Source of the DNA: Dendrophyllia cribrosa
Taxonomy: Eukaryota; Cnidaria; Anthozoa; Scleractinia; Dendrophylliidae
Assembly (NCBI GenBank): GCA_024195265.1
Contig: JAJLRJ010000011.1
Coordinates: 7,088,610-7,152,609 of the forward strand
Direction of reading: 5' to 3'
Length of the DNA: 64,000 bases
Each line of letters starts with the position of its first letter. Within the stretch, counting starts at the first letter, position 1. The notes under the pieces are model-generated. The model searched no databases and was not told the DNA's origin. It saw only the letters and a list, made by a program, of their open reading frames with translations. The translations under genes were made by a program, and so were the position numbers. Of the stretch, positions 1 to 11,248 are shown piece by piece.

Positions 1-671
1 GACAACTTTACTTGTTTTACAGGTAAGAAATATGGCCTGTGTATTCCAGTCTAAGGGTTATCACTGAAGCGAAGGTGTTATCCCTGTCAATATTCCAGAC
101 GTAATTGCAAACGTCTTTATTATTGTTGGGAAAATGGTTAAACAAGTTGTTGATCTATTCTTCCAACGCATCATGTATGTATGTACTGTATGTATGTACT
201 GTATTTATGTACTGTATGTATGTATTCTCCTGCACTGACCGAAAACCAATGCCAACGGAGCAATATACTTAAAGAATGGGTAAATATCCATACGAGTGTT
301 TTGGATGTTCATGGCAATCAATCAATCATGACGTATGGCATGAAGTATGGCATGAAGTACGTCCAAACATACGGTGTATGTACAAGAAACCCATGGTCAT
401 CAGATGCCTATATTTAAATTTGTTCATGTTCCAGTAAACAGACTGTGCAGTGAAACAGATATTACTACTGCACTCGCTCGTGCGTCCATTGCTAGGCCTA
501 CTCTGGGACCTAAACTCGCCGTAATTTAAGGCAATTTAACACGAATTTAGTAAACTCGCTGGAAATATAGCTACTCAACATGATTTTAAGCGATTTAAGG
601 CGACTTTAGGCAGCTAAACTGGAAATTTAGTTTTGAAGTCTCTCTACATACCCTACAGACCTCTCAATATA

Positions 672-709
<38 letters not shown>

Positions 710-1785
710 GCGGATTCAGGGAGTGGCCTCGTCCCCTCTTATTCAACAAAAGTTTACACATATATAGTCCCTTTTGATGAAATATTTTCTCAGTCCACCT
801 TTGTTGAAGACTAAAGGTCTGAAGGTCCTGAAGGTCCTGAAAGCTCTCGAAAGCTTCAGTCCCGAAATATTTGGCTTTTTATATCAAATTGACAAGTGTT
901 GGTTTTCTAAACGTTTGGAGAAACTCTTGGTTATAAACAAATCTTTAAACTGATTAATTTATTTCTGTCACTCTCCGCCACTCTTACCTTTGGAGCTCCA
1001 CTGTAAGGCTAGTCTATGTGCATCGATTATGAGCTATCATAATGATACAGAAGACGCACACTTATCCATTCTGATAGTGTTCTTTCCGAAATGTGGAAAT
1101 GAGAAAACGAAAAGATTAAACTCGCGATCTTGGCACACAATTAACAATATCACATTCGTGAATGAAATCTGGAAGTTAGAAACTTAGGGATGGTTTGGGA
1201 TCGGATAGATTCATTTACCCGTAAACGTGGTAGACAAAAAACAACTGGTTTTTTTATATGCGGACGTTCAGACCGTCGAGAATACCGGGTGATCGGTTCT
1301 GCATGCTTCCACAGCTTCGAAAACTTGAAAACCGCTGGAACGCCAGCATAACTACCTTGTGCTTATGCTTGCGTTATCCCGGTTTACACATGCAATAACT
1401 CAAGCACAAGCAAAAATATTAAATGATTTTATTTTTCTTGCCCTTGTGTTTTTACATGCGTCATTGCGTTGCACGTGTAACGAGCACAAACGCAAGCAGA
1501 AAAAAGACGAAACATTCACAAGTGTCACACGTGTAAATATCTTACGCCTATGTCTGCGTCGCACGTGTAAATTGGTAAACAAGTGTCATTAGCTGCTGTG
1601 CAAATGAAGGAAACTTTGTAAAACATTCAAAGGCATCACAAAAAGATATTACGCAGGCGGCAACACCTTACTGAACCAAAGCTATAGAGTGTGCTTTAAG
1701 GGGTCGACTATAATGCAAAAGTAGCAGCTTACAAAAGATTCCATCTGCAACACTGCCCAATCTTATTAACATGTCATTTTCTTAG
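1..1785. repeat. Intronic sequence; 5' part duplicated at 54.5 kb
   Basis: No coding exon is recognised here. From about 181 to about 1,260 the sequence matches 54,530 to about 55,560 nearly base for base. The shared block includes a (TA)n tract at 675-706 and the text around 'gtggcggattcagggagtgg'. A shorter third copy lies at 61.4-61.6 kb. The last 180 bases before the exon (the 'ttagctgctg' block up to the 'ttttcttag' acceptor) also recur before the EGF exons at 58.49 and 59.75 kb. This is intron of the EGF gene below, spread by cassette duplication. Confidence 0.7.
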
Positions 1786-1908
1786 ATATCGACGAGTGTT
1801 CTACCAACTTACACAGCTGTGACGTCAATGCTGTGTGTACTAACACCGCGGGATCGTACACTTGTGGTTGTAAAGCTGGATATTCAGGCGATGGAAGGAA
1901 CTGCACTG
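1786..1908 (+). CDS. Calcium-binding EGF-like exon (upstream gene)
   Basis: A 123-bp phase 1-1 exon with acceptor 'cttag' and donor 'G|gtaag'. It encodes one cbEGF module that starts DIDEC and has six cysteines in EGF spacing, ending with the GYSGDGRNC loop. The D-I-D-E start and the Asn/aromatic pattern ([10 protein letters not shown]) are typical of Ca2+-binding EGF repeats in secreted or membrane-anchored extracellular proteins. It is nearly identical to the exons at 58,490 and 59,754. It probably belongs to the gene that ends at 7,752, whose 5' end lies outside the window. Confidence 0.85.
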
Positions 1909-2617
1909 GTAAGACATTATGCAAATATATACATTAGTTGCGCGCTTATTATATGGGAACAACTTAGTGTGATCAGAAACCCATAATTGGGTTATGGGTT
2001 TCTGGTGTGATAAAATACATTAATAAAACACACTATGCACTATGCACCATAGCTATTAAGTTAAAATAATTTACATTTGTGGCACACTTAAAAGCATTTG
2101 AAGGACCAGATTGTTTTAGTTATTTTTAGGGCTGCTTTAAGGAAACTTAAAACTTATTTAGGTCAAGGAAGTCACGAGAGGAAAATACATACATGAAAGT
2201 ATCAGTGTATTACGGGCCAATAGACTCAAAATAAAATAACAAGCAATTCCTAAAACGATCACTTAGACTAAATAAATCAACGTCAACCATCGTAGCATAT
2301 CCCTGCTTTCCAGATCACCAACTGAGCTACTTCAGTGTGAATGTTTACTCTACGATGTTTACTCTATAAACAAACAAGAAGCTGTACACAGCTTGAACTC
2401 GTGGCGTTTTTAAATTATTGCAGCATTGTTTCCCGAGTGTTTTGTGTGCTTTTACGGAGAAACAGAAGCTTAAAATTATGTCTAATCAAAGGCTCCTAAG
2501 AGCCAACCCATGTAGAAGAAATGCGAACGCGTAACGCAATATTGCCGTAAGCTTACGTTTCCACACTGACACTGTTCGATATTTAAAAAAAAAAAAAAAA
2601 CATCACTTTCATAATGT

Positions 2618-2700
2618 CCAGTCTCGAGCGTGACTTGAACTCGGGCCGTCCGGGGCTAAGCCAAAACATCTATCCACTGCGCTATCGAAAAACACTTAAG
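2618..2700 (-). repeat. tRNA-like SINE head fragment
   Basis: Read on the minus strand, this has a box A-like stretch (TAGCGCAGTGGATAGATG) followed about 30 nt later by a box B-like GAGTTCAAGTC, as in tRNA-derived SINE heads. Acceptor-stem pairing is not convincing, so it is not called as a tRNA gene. A poly-A run precedes it at about 2,584-2,600. Confidence 0.4.
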
Positions 2701-3419
2701 TGATAAGGTCTAAATTTTATTATTTTAAGGTAGATACGCATAAAAACGCGTGTCTCGGTTGAAAAATCCTTTTAAATAGATTTTAACGTTGCACCAAAAA
2801 CTCCAAATGCGAAACATCTTTAAGCTTATTGTTGTTTATATTCGTATAAATCAAATTAATTATTGTTATCGCTGGATTCACGTTGTTCTTGTTACGAAAC
2901 GTATTCGTAACAAAGCATTTAATACTCACGAAGTTTACAGCTGATGGAATTGAGGAGCGAGTGAGTGAGTGAGAGAATTTTATTTAGTCACCGTTTCCGA
3001 TAACCCGTGCATTATGCTTGCGTGTATACACGGGTTTAAAAGTAAGACTACACTACATTCACTACATTCAGTAGCCAACACTTCAAAGCTCGATCGCTAG
3101 GCAAATTGCAAGTTATATAAAACACAAAACTTGCCGGAACAAAAATCCCACAGGAATAAGCGGCGAACACAATATCAAACGGTCCTATCCATCCATGAAC
3201 GCCTTGCATTGTCTTGAAAACGTGCAATTGTACGCTGTAGTTCTTTACTTTGCTTGTCACTGTCAACACACGGAGAAATTCTGCTGTATGTATTTCATGG
3301 CTGAAAGCCATATAGTCGTCGACATAAACTAAAATATGCATGCATAAATTTGCATGCGCTAATGTGACACGAAAAAAAAAACAAGAAAAGTGAAAGCCGG
3401 ATTTACAACTCGTGTGCTT

Positions 3420-4165
3420 CGCCACGAGTAAAAAGTTGCTGTATTCCAGAGAAGTCTCAGTTCTTGCTTTGCTTCCTTGTTCATTGGGACGTGGAATTAA
3501 CGGGGCCGTACCTCTAGCAGTTTGTAACGAGTGCAGGCACCAAGCTAGTCTGCTCAACCACAGTTTTCTTCCCGGTTTCATGCTCTCGATGTTAGTAAAC
3601 CACTCTTTGCTAAACATTCAGTTCTCTCTCGCCTTCGCGGAGTTTACCAGTCGTCAAGTACCAATATTTGTCAAGTTCCTTAGCGCTTCTAACTTAGCCA
3701 CAAAGGCAAAAAATGTCTCGTTACATTGTCAGTTAAACCTTTGGTGTATTTACCGTCTCTACCACGATCAAGAGGACGAAACACCCCAGCTACAGGACAA
3801 GACTTCAAGCAACTTCAAGGTAATCCCTCGGAAACGCAAAATTTACGAGCTTTTCATTGTCTCAATTCCAGTTTTACTATTTACACAGAAGAGTATTACA
3901 CGAAGGCCCACTGCCTCTTGTTTATCCACGCAGTTTTATTGAACTTGGCGTAAGGATTCACGCTAATTGTTGACTCATTCGAAGTGCCTTATCCCAAAGA
4001 GAACATCACCTTATCACGTTATTTTAACAGTTATAATCGCTCTTAGCGAGTTCATATCTACTCTTTAATGACTCATTTCAAGAACTTCGTCTTCTCTAAG
4101 ACATCGATCGTTTAATATCTCCACTTAACAGCTTTGTATTATCGCCCCGCCGTGCGATTTTTGCT
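3420..4165 (+). mobile_element. LTR-like retroelement fragment, sister of the 51.5-kb copy
   Basis: About 740 bp match 51,560-52,320, where the same sequence is followed by a gag-like coding region. It is therefore best read as a solo or truncated long terminal repeat. Shared text includes 'aacgagtgca', 'caagaggac' and the tail 'cagctttgtattatcgccc'. The match stops exactly where an EGF exon fragment begins (about 4,166). Open frames inside are not gene-like. I could not fix the true LTR ends. Confidence 0.5.
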
Positions 4166-4758
4166 GGATATTCAGGCCATGGCCAGAAATTCCGGTCATC
4201 GCAACGGCGCACGCGCGGGTTTACTTGGCAATATGGCCGCCAAACATTTAAAGGAAATGTATGACAGAAATAAAACAAAATAAAATAGAGCAAGTTCTGT
4301 CTTACCGGGAACAAGTGCCGCGCTTTGGTCGAGTTCTTGAAAGCTTCCTCGGCTATTCTGATTAGTTGTTTTTCATTAACAAATGTTACTGGCCCTGCTT
4401 TTCATCGATGTTTATTTTTGAAGCTTGGCTCATACAATGCTCTGTATTTCAGAGGCTTGAAATCCAATATTTGCATGCCGCCATAGTAGATAACATGATC
4501 GGGATATCTCAAGTGCCGCGCTCGTTTGAGGACAAGCACCGTATGATGTACCATTTGGCCAATTTTCACCTTCGATGCTCTTTTCTTCGCCCTGCTTTTT
4601 GCCTTCAAAAACAGTTCAGAGTAGCACAAATCAGTTCTACCGAAAGCGAAGATATCAAATGTCACGAATGAATTCCTATTTTTGTAACCGAAGCCGCGCA
4701 TCGGTACGCGGGCTCAAATGTCCGCGATTTCTGGCCATGGATGGAAGAACCTGCACTG
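4166..4758 (+). pseudogene. EGF exon remnant split by a TIR element
   Basis: 'gctggatattcagg' at 4,166 is the middle of the cbEGF exon seen at 1,786 and 58,490. The exon's 3' end ('gatggaagaacctgcactg' plus donor 'gtaag') reappears at about 4,737. Between them lies about 550 bp whose ends are inverted copies (catggccagaaat at the left, atttctggccatg at the right), so a non-autonomous DNA element sits in the exon. The 5' half of the exon is also missing, replaced by the LTR-like piece. The exon is dead. Confidence 0.7.
4178..4737. mobile_element. MITE-like element inside the EGF exon copy
   Basis: Terminal inverted repeats CATGGCCAGAAAT / ATTTCTGGCCATG bound about 555 bp with no credible transposase. 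CCATGG is palindromic at both ends, so the exact termini and target duplication are ambiguous. A short open frame (4,366-4,671) is not protein-like. Confidence 0.55.
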
Positions 4759-5311
4759 GTAAGACATTATACAAATGTATGCATTACCTGCGTGCTTATT
4801 ATATGGGAACAACTGAATGGGATAAAATACATTAATAAAAGCACACTATGCACCACAGCCATTAAGTTAAAATAATTTTAAATTTATGACACACTTTAAA
4901 GCTTCTGTAATATGGAAGTTAGAAAACTTAGGGATGGTTTGGAATCGGATAGATTCATTTACCCGTAAACATGGTAGACAACAAAGCTGGAATTTTTGAA
5001 ATGCGGACGTTCAGACCGTCAAGAATACTACGTGATCAGTTATGCATGCTTCCACAGCTTCGATAACTTGAAAACCAGTGAGACGCCAGAATAACTGCCT
5101 TGTGCTTGTGTTATCCCGATTTACACATGCAACGCAACGAGTCAAGTACAACCAAAGAAATGGAATCATTTCCTTTTTCTTGCACTTGTGTGTGTGCCTG
5201 CGTCATTGCGTTGCACGTGTAACGATAACGCAAGCACAAACGCAGCAGAAAAAAAGAAACATTCAAAAGTTTTCAGGGTACATTCTTTGTCCGCCGTTGA
5301 ACGAATTTAAG

Positions 5312-5672
5312 TTTGAGTTGTATAGGAGTTGGGGGCACTGGCGCAATTTTGCGCTGATACACCCCAACTAAATAATAACAATAATAACAAAGATAATTTA
5401 ACAGAAAGCCCACGTCACAAATGTGGTTTTCAGTGGGGTCCTGCGTGTTGTCCTCATGGACTACTTTCCATATGATGGAAATATTAGGTGGAAAATATTG
5501 GGTTGGAGTATTTTTTGATCTGATGCTATGTGCTTTAATTAAAAAAATGATGCGTTTAAATTTACCAATGCATTTTTCATCATATATTCATCAAAGAATT
5601 TCCAAGGTTAAATTAAAAAAATCTCACCAAAATATTACCAGTGCAAAAAAATACCTCCAACTCCTATACTAT
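5312..5672. mobile_element. MITE with TATAGGAGTTGG termini
   Basis: The left end 'tataggagttgggggcactgg' has an inverted partner at the right end ('ccagtgcaaaaaaatacctccaactcctata'). The element interrupts a duplicated intron block ('acattcttcgtccgcc...') that is uninterrupted in its paralogues at 58.1 and 59.13 kb. No coding capacity. Confidence 0.6.
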
Positions 5673-6371
5673 TGCCGTGACGTCATAACTTCTTTAGAGT
5701 TTTGCTTGTTGTTCTACTCTTTACTAATAGTATGTTCAATGAATTGTAATCAACTAATCTATGATTACATTCCCAAGTTTTCAGAGGACATTCTTCGTCC
5801 GTCATTAAACGAATTTACATTTGGTACTTATAGTTATCATACGTGTAAATATCTTACGTTTTTGCCTGCGTCGTACGTGTGAATGGGTAAACAGGTGTCT
5901 TTAGCTGCTGGGTAAATGATGGAAACTTTGTAAAACAACACAAGGCATCACAAAATTTAAAAGATATATATTACGCAGCCAGGCGGCAACCAAAGCCAAT
6001 GCATTAATTCTACATTTGTGACATACTTAAAAGCTTCTGAAGGACCAGGTTATTTTAGTTATATTTTAGGGCTTACATTAGTTTTCGTTTTATGTAACTG
6101 TAAATTAAAGTGCAATAGCTCAACGGTATCCCACTGCATTTCTCAGAAATATGGACGAGTGTTTCACCAAGTACATTCATGAAAAGGAAAAGGGATTCGT
6201 TTTCATGGCAGATTTCACAGCACTGATGGCGCAATTACTCGGGGAAGCGCTCTTAATCTAGAAAACACGGTCTGTATAATGCATATAAATAAGCTTTCAT
6301 TATCCAAGTATGATCGATCTTCACTGACAATAAACGCGTTACTTTTTATTTTACTTTTTATTTTTCTTGAG

Positions 6372-6506
6372 ATATCAACGAGTGTGCCAGCGGTGTTCAC
6401 GACTGTCACAGTTTGGCTTTATGTACAAACACTCCAGGTTCCTACAGTTGTTCATGTGACCAGCCTTCCGTAGGAAATGGAAAAAGCTGCAAGTATCCAA
6501 TCTCAG
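6372..6506 (+). CDS. cbEGF-like exon (upstream gene)
   Basis: A 135-bp phase 1-1 exon with acceptor 'ttgag' and donor 'G|gtgaa'. It encodes DINEC at the start and six EGF cysteines, including CTNTPGSYSC and a final NGKSC, then a short linker (KYPIS). It is more diverged from the other EGF exons and has no duplicated flanks, so it is probably the ancestral, fixed exon. It precedes the D8C exon. Confidence 0.8.
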
Positions 6507-7399
6507 GTGAATCCGTCGCGTTTATCTTGATCTGGTTACCCTTGCTGTAGATATGGTAGCTTTTACTCAAACTTCGCTGATATTTATCTGGACTCAACAG
6601 TCAAACTGAAAAAAAGCACACTGCAGGCAAACGGGGACACATATCATCTTCTTTACAAATATATTTCCGATTTTGCCGCGCGTCTGTTTAGTTATAAATC
6701 ATAGATGGCGTCAAAATGTAGTACGAACAAAAAGGTGTCCAACGAGGAGTTGGTCACTGATGTTCTTACCACATTTTGACATCTTCTGTGATCTATAACT
6801 GAACACACGCACGGTAAAATGAAATGTATTATTTTGTTTCAGTTTATACAATAACAGGAAAGAAAACTAGCCTCATAACACTCGACTGTGTACATGACTG
6901 TTTAAGGATTTTTTTTTTCTAATTTAAGCATTTTCTATGTCAACAAAACCACTTTTTGCTTCGGTTTCATCTTTTTCTCATCAGTAATAGGTGAGCATAG
7001 GTGGGCATGTGATCTCCCCCGTTCAATCCAAGTGAAGATAACAAATCTTTTTTTTCCCTTTTTCTTTTTAAACAAAAATTTGATGAAGTTGGCAACCTTG
7101 ATCAATAGTCTTACTCCTTCATTTCTAAAATTGCGACCGTTCGAGACTGACTCGGGTCGTACTCAAAACCTTTGTATAACATGACTTTTCTTAGTGAAGT
7201 ATATATATTTTTAGAGCCATTTCTATTCCCAAGTTGACTCATAGGAGCATTGCGCTTACTTTTTCGTTGCAAAGCCGCCAGTCATTTATGCCTCTTTAAT
7301 GTTACTGAACATGCTACGTGATCCAGCACTATGATATGTCCACATTACTCTTACATGTAGGTTAGTTGACAATTATTAATTCAATGATTTTTTTTTCAG

Positions 7400-7752
7400 A
7401 ATGTCAAAACAACCAAAAACTAACCAATGTTGACAGGAAAACTTCATACAAGACGGTGAATAAACAATATGATGATATGAGTCCCGGCTGGTTTCGATTT
7501 CAAGGTGCAGCGGGGACAAGAATGGCTACTTCGTGCCCACCTGAATACAGATGTAATACTAATGCACCTGGCTGGTTAAATGGTGGTCACCCAACAGTGG
7601 CTGATGGTCAAGTTACCAGACAGGTCTGCTATAACTGGAATGGCAAGTGCTGCCATGGGACCACTAACGTCAAAGTGAGAAACTGTGGTTCCTTCTATGT
7701 ATACTACCTCACAGGTTATAATAGTGGTACTCGCTACTGTAGCAGTGACTAA
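7400..7752 (+). CDS. Terminal exon: D8C (uromodulin/GP2-like) domain
   Basis: The exon follows a 'tttttttttcag' acceptor, enters in phase 1 and ends at TAA (7,750-7,752). It encodes about 117 residues. WFRFQGAAGTRMATSCPP, CNTNAPGWLNGGHP, the DGQVTRQVC segment, KCCHG and the final YVYYL...YC are the signature of the D8C domain of uromodulin, GP2 and OIT3-like secreted proteins. An EGF-D8C order is common in these families. The gene product is probably an extracellular matrix or mucosal protein; its N-terminus lies upstream of the window. Confidence 0.85.
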
Positions 7753-8867
7753 GCATAGATCATAAACGGTATTAAAATGACAGTGAACACAAAAACTACT
7801 TAATTTAATACGTTAACAAATCTTTATTTGATAGCACATAGTGAGCCACAAAAAACGAGCTTAGTGGTTTCTTGAATTTGGTATGAAATCACATTTTTTT
7901 CATTCATTTCATTCTTTATTTTGCCATATATACAACATTTTACAGCGCAAGATGGAAATTATAAAGGATTAGAGAAAAAAGTAAATGGCGAGGAGACCTG
8001 AAAGAAACCACGAGGCATGAAATTCGACATGAAAAAAAAAATGTACGATAGAAAAGCACCTGCCTAATTTTTATGTTTTATTATCATATCAGAAACCTAT
8101 AAGTGGGTTGAAACGTGTAACGCGCATTCACAGCTTCTGAATATTCACTTTTTGCTTAGTACCATATTCAAAAAATCCTCGGTCCCTCGAGATTGGAAGC
8201 AAGTTGTTCTAGCGAATTGATTGGTTAATATTTTTATATTGATTTTCCAAATATGGCTGTAACAACTTCTTAGCAAATTGAATAATCGGAAGCTTGTTTT
8301 GAAGCAAGAGACAGTTGCACGTTTCAACCCACTTATGGGTTTCTGATCATATATAACTACCTTGCATGGTCATATTCACTCAGTTAAGCCCTGATCAAAG
8401 GGAGCATGATTGTCGGTGTTGAAACTCGCGTTCTCGTTTGACCACCAACTACATATATCATCAACTATCACTATCAACAACTATCACGCGCTATTATTCA
8501 CTTGGAACATATTCAAAATTTTTATGACAGTTGATGGTAGTTTTGATCTTTTGACCGTCGCTCATGATAGTCAGTCGATGCCTCCTAGAGTAGCAGGGTC
8601 AACAGTAGCTTTACCAAAATGGTCGCAACAAGTTAACAGTCTCTGTCGAGACCCGAAAACAAAACAAAAATATTAGCCAACTATTTGGTTATTCGTCGTA
8701 CAAGTCGTACAACAGTACTTGACAGTCAAGCGAGGAGTCATTGGGCGACTGCTCACGTGACGTTTGACGAACGATCGTCAACTATCGTGCGCTATCATGT
8801 ACCGTTTGATCGCAAGCATGATAGTCAACGATAGAAGATGACAGTTTGGGATCAAAACTAGCCTATG
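7753..8867. other. Gene-free stretch with short repeats
   Basis: No convincing exon. 8,100-8,345 contains a pair of imperfect inverted segments ('cctataagtgggttgaaacgtg' and 'gcacgtttcaacccacttatggg'), so it is another small foldback. From about 8,450 to 8,830 a loose motif based on 'caactatca' and its complement recurs. Confidence 0.5.
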
Positions 8868-9026
8868 CCAGGCTCCGAGATAGTGGGGAACGCGCGAAGT
8901 AAAAAAAAATACAGGGAAAAAATAGCGGGGAAACTGGGGAGGGGTGGTCGGTTCCCCCGCGATTTTTTCCCTGTTTTTTTTTTTTTTTTTACTTCGCGCG
9001 TTCTCCACTATCTCGGAGCCTGGAAC
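8868..9026. mobile_element. Foldback MITE (near-palindrome)
   Basis: 'ccaggctccgagatagtgg' at the left end is repeated inverted at the right ('ccactatctcggagcctgg'). The two arms (each about 55-60 bp, including an A-run and a T-run) flank a G-rich/C-rich centre. The transcript would fold into one long hairpin. Open frames here come from the palindrome. Confidence 0.7.
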
Positions 9027-9384
9027 AGGCTAGATCAAAACTCTCACCTCAACTTTAATCGACTATCATGCACCGTTTTAACCAGGGCTACTAAACAGTG
9101 CCCACATAAAGTCATATATGGTGCCCAGTTTTCTTATGCTCTATATTCCATAAGCTGTTAAAACTATACAGATAGCGGGAATTTGAAGGCGCAGGGAAAT
9201 TGTTGAGAAAATAAGTATTCATAGTAAGTTTGTGTTATGCATTGAAGGCGTTTACACGATCGATGATTCGATGCGGTTTTAACTGCGACTTCAATCGGAC
9301 CTGAGTACACTACTAAATGAGTACTACCGAAAATTCGATTTTGCGGTGCTTCACAGATATTAGTTTGCAATGTTTATGTAATGA

Positions 9385-9640
9385 GAGCCCGGGAGTGGAC
9401 TTACATATAAAAGTGACAGGGGTAATCGTCGTATCTTTTAGGGGTTAAAATTCGTGGTTTGGTACCACTAACGTTCAAAATCGCAATCAAATCGCGCCAA
9501 AGGTCGGCGACGGGAATCGCCACGGTAGTGTACATACTTAGGCAAAAAAAAAATATCGCAAAAAAACCATCCAAAATCGCCATTATAGCATTTTGATCCC
9601 AAAAAATAGTACCCTGGGTGCCAGAGGGTTTTTTTTAGTG
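9385..9640. repeat. Dispersed repeat shared with 24.26-24.61 kb
   Basis: 'acatataaaagtgacaggggtaatcgtcg' and the following 'ttaggggttaaaattcgtgg' match the central spacer of the foldback element at 24,259-24,612. No coding potential. Confidence 0.55.
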
Positions 9641-9711
9641 AAAACTGGCGAGTTTGAGCGGCGAAGCCGCGACTTTGACAAATTGCTACTGACGTAATAT
9701 TATTTAGTGGA

Positions 9712-10020
9712 GGCACGGATGTGTAGTGGTTAGTGCATCGGAATTTCAACCTGAGCCTGGTTTCTGCCATCGTATTGTTTCCTTTGACAAGAAACTTTGT
9801 TACACGTTGTCTCTCTCCACCCATGTGTATAAATGGGTGGGTAACCTTGCGATAGACAAGCATCCCATCCAGGGGGGAGTAGTAATATTCCTAGTCACTT
9901 CATAGTATATAAATCAGGTCACCCTGTGATGGACTAGCATCCCATCCAGGGGGAGTAGTAATACTCTCAGTCGCTTCATGCTACAGAAACCGGGTTAAGC
10001 TCCGGCAGTTGTGAGCCATT
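9712..10020 (+). repeat. tRNA-derived SINE with internal dimer
   Basis: It begins with a box A-like 'tgtagtggttagtgcatcgg' (tRNA head). Two tandem copies of a module follow ('gatggactagcatcccatcc' plus 'agtagtaat...cttca'), and it ends at 'gttaagctccggcagttgtgagcc'. No protein is encoded. Confidence 0.5.
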
Positions 10021-10980
10021 AGGCTTCATTAGGCTTACTTACCGTAACCTATATTTAGAACAACAATTAGTAAAAATGAATGTAAAGTGATAAAACTGAC
10101 ATCTCACTATCTTATTCTAGGAAGAATTTTCATTTAAGTAGGCTTTGGACTCGTAATACTGAATAAGAAATAAGCTGAATCTACTAGCCGGCTTTAAGTG
10201 CATCATGGAAGCAAATGTTGTCGATTTTCGCGAAGTTATAGTACATGTATCAACGTACCCAAATGATAAAAGTTTTAGATGGAATTAAACAATTGGTCAA
10301 GATTTTAATTCCGACCCCACTGTAACATTTAAATCGGCAATGGACAAACGTTTTAATTCCTTATTTAAGACTGAGAGGTCAGGGTCCCAAAGGGATTTAG
10401 GGCTCCAGGACACCGGGCCCAAAAAAATAGGGTCCTTTGACTTCAAGGACAGAAAAGCGGGGCATTCTTGTGTAAGGGCTCCGTGTTCCAGATATTGTCA
10501 AGAGGAAACAAATCCCCCTCTTCCGCTCCTCTTGGGACCCTGAGTGGTTAATCTAACAAATTGGTCGTTAAAAGCGGGAGATTGATTTTTTTTTTAATTC
10601 TTACTCCTGTTGTAGTATTTTTTTAAACCTTTTTAGCGTGTACGAGGGCACTGTTTCGAGCTCGGCCAAAGTGAAAGAGTTTCAGTTGTCTCGATACGTC
10701 GTGATTTTCGACCTTCAGTTAAACGCACTGAAACGTACGCTTTCAACAAAATTTACGTTTTTATTGATCCCTCTCCACCATTTCATTCATGGAGACGCCA
10801 GTACTGTTGGCTTTGTCTAAGGCCGTAGTCGCATTATAAACATTATAGTCAGAGCGTCTCAAGAGAGAGGGTTTTTTGTCCGTAAACTTCAAATAGAAAA
10901 TGTACGATGACTTAGTGCCGAATAGCCCATTTCGAAAAATACCATAATAATCTTTTATGTGCAGGTTCAGCTTCACCGGG
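10021..10980. other. Gene-free stretch
   Basis: No exon, RNA gene or structured repeat could be recognised here. Open frames are short and of low complexity. Confidence 0.5.
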
Positions 10981-10994
10981 GTGTAATTATACAG
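10981..10994. repeat. Left 14-bp target site duplication of the PLE
   Basis: GTGTAATTATACAG here is repeated exactly at 13,709-13,722, immediately outside the Penelope-like element. Confidence 0.85.
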
Positions 10995-11109
10995 CAAATG
11001 AATGGGGTTAGTTTCTAGAGAAACTGTGGTGCTGCGTCGGTGGGGGGATGAAACACGAGAATTTAGTTTTATCGACTGAGTCGATAAGGTAAATTGACCA
11101 CCGTAAAAA

Positions 11110-11158
11110 GATTCAAATAGCTGACGTTTCGAGCGCTAGCCCTTCGTCGGAGCGAATC
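11110..11158 (-). ncRNA. Hammerhead ribozyme-like motif (PLE, minus copy)
   Basis: On the minus strand the core reads C-CGACGA, a stem II segment with loop, CGAAAC and GTC. Outer strands GATTCGCT and AGC...GAATC can form stem I. PLEs are known to carry minimal type I hammerheads. The conserved CUGANGA box has a C in place of U, so activity is doubtful. Confidence 0.55.
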
Positions 11159-11248
11159 AAGGAATTGTGGGTAGTGTGTGGTTTTATATAGTAAGCGGTG
11201 GAGCTACGCTATTGGTGGAAATTTGGTGACGTGAAAAACAAATGTAGA

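Noticed and set aside
3048..3942. Long overlapping open frames on both strands (189 and 176 residues)
   Set aside because: They lie in the LTR-like repeat, lack domain features, and the sister copy at 51.5 kb has a different frame structure.
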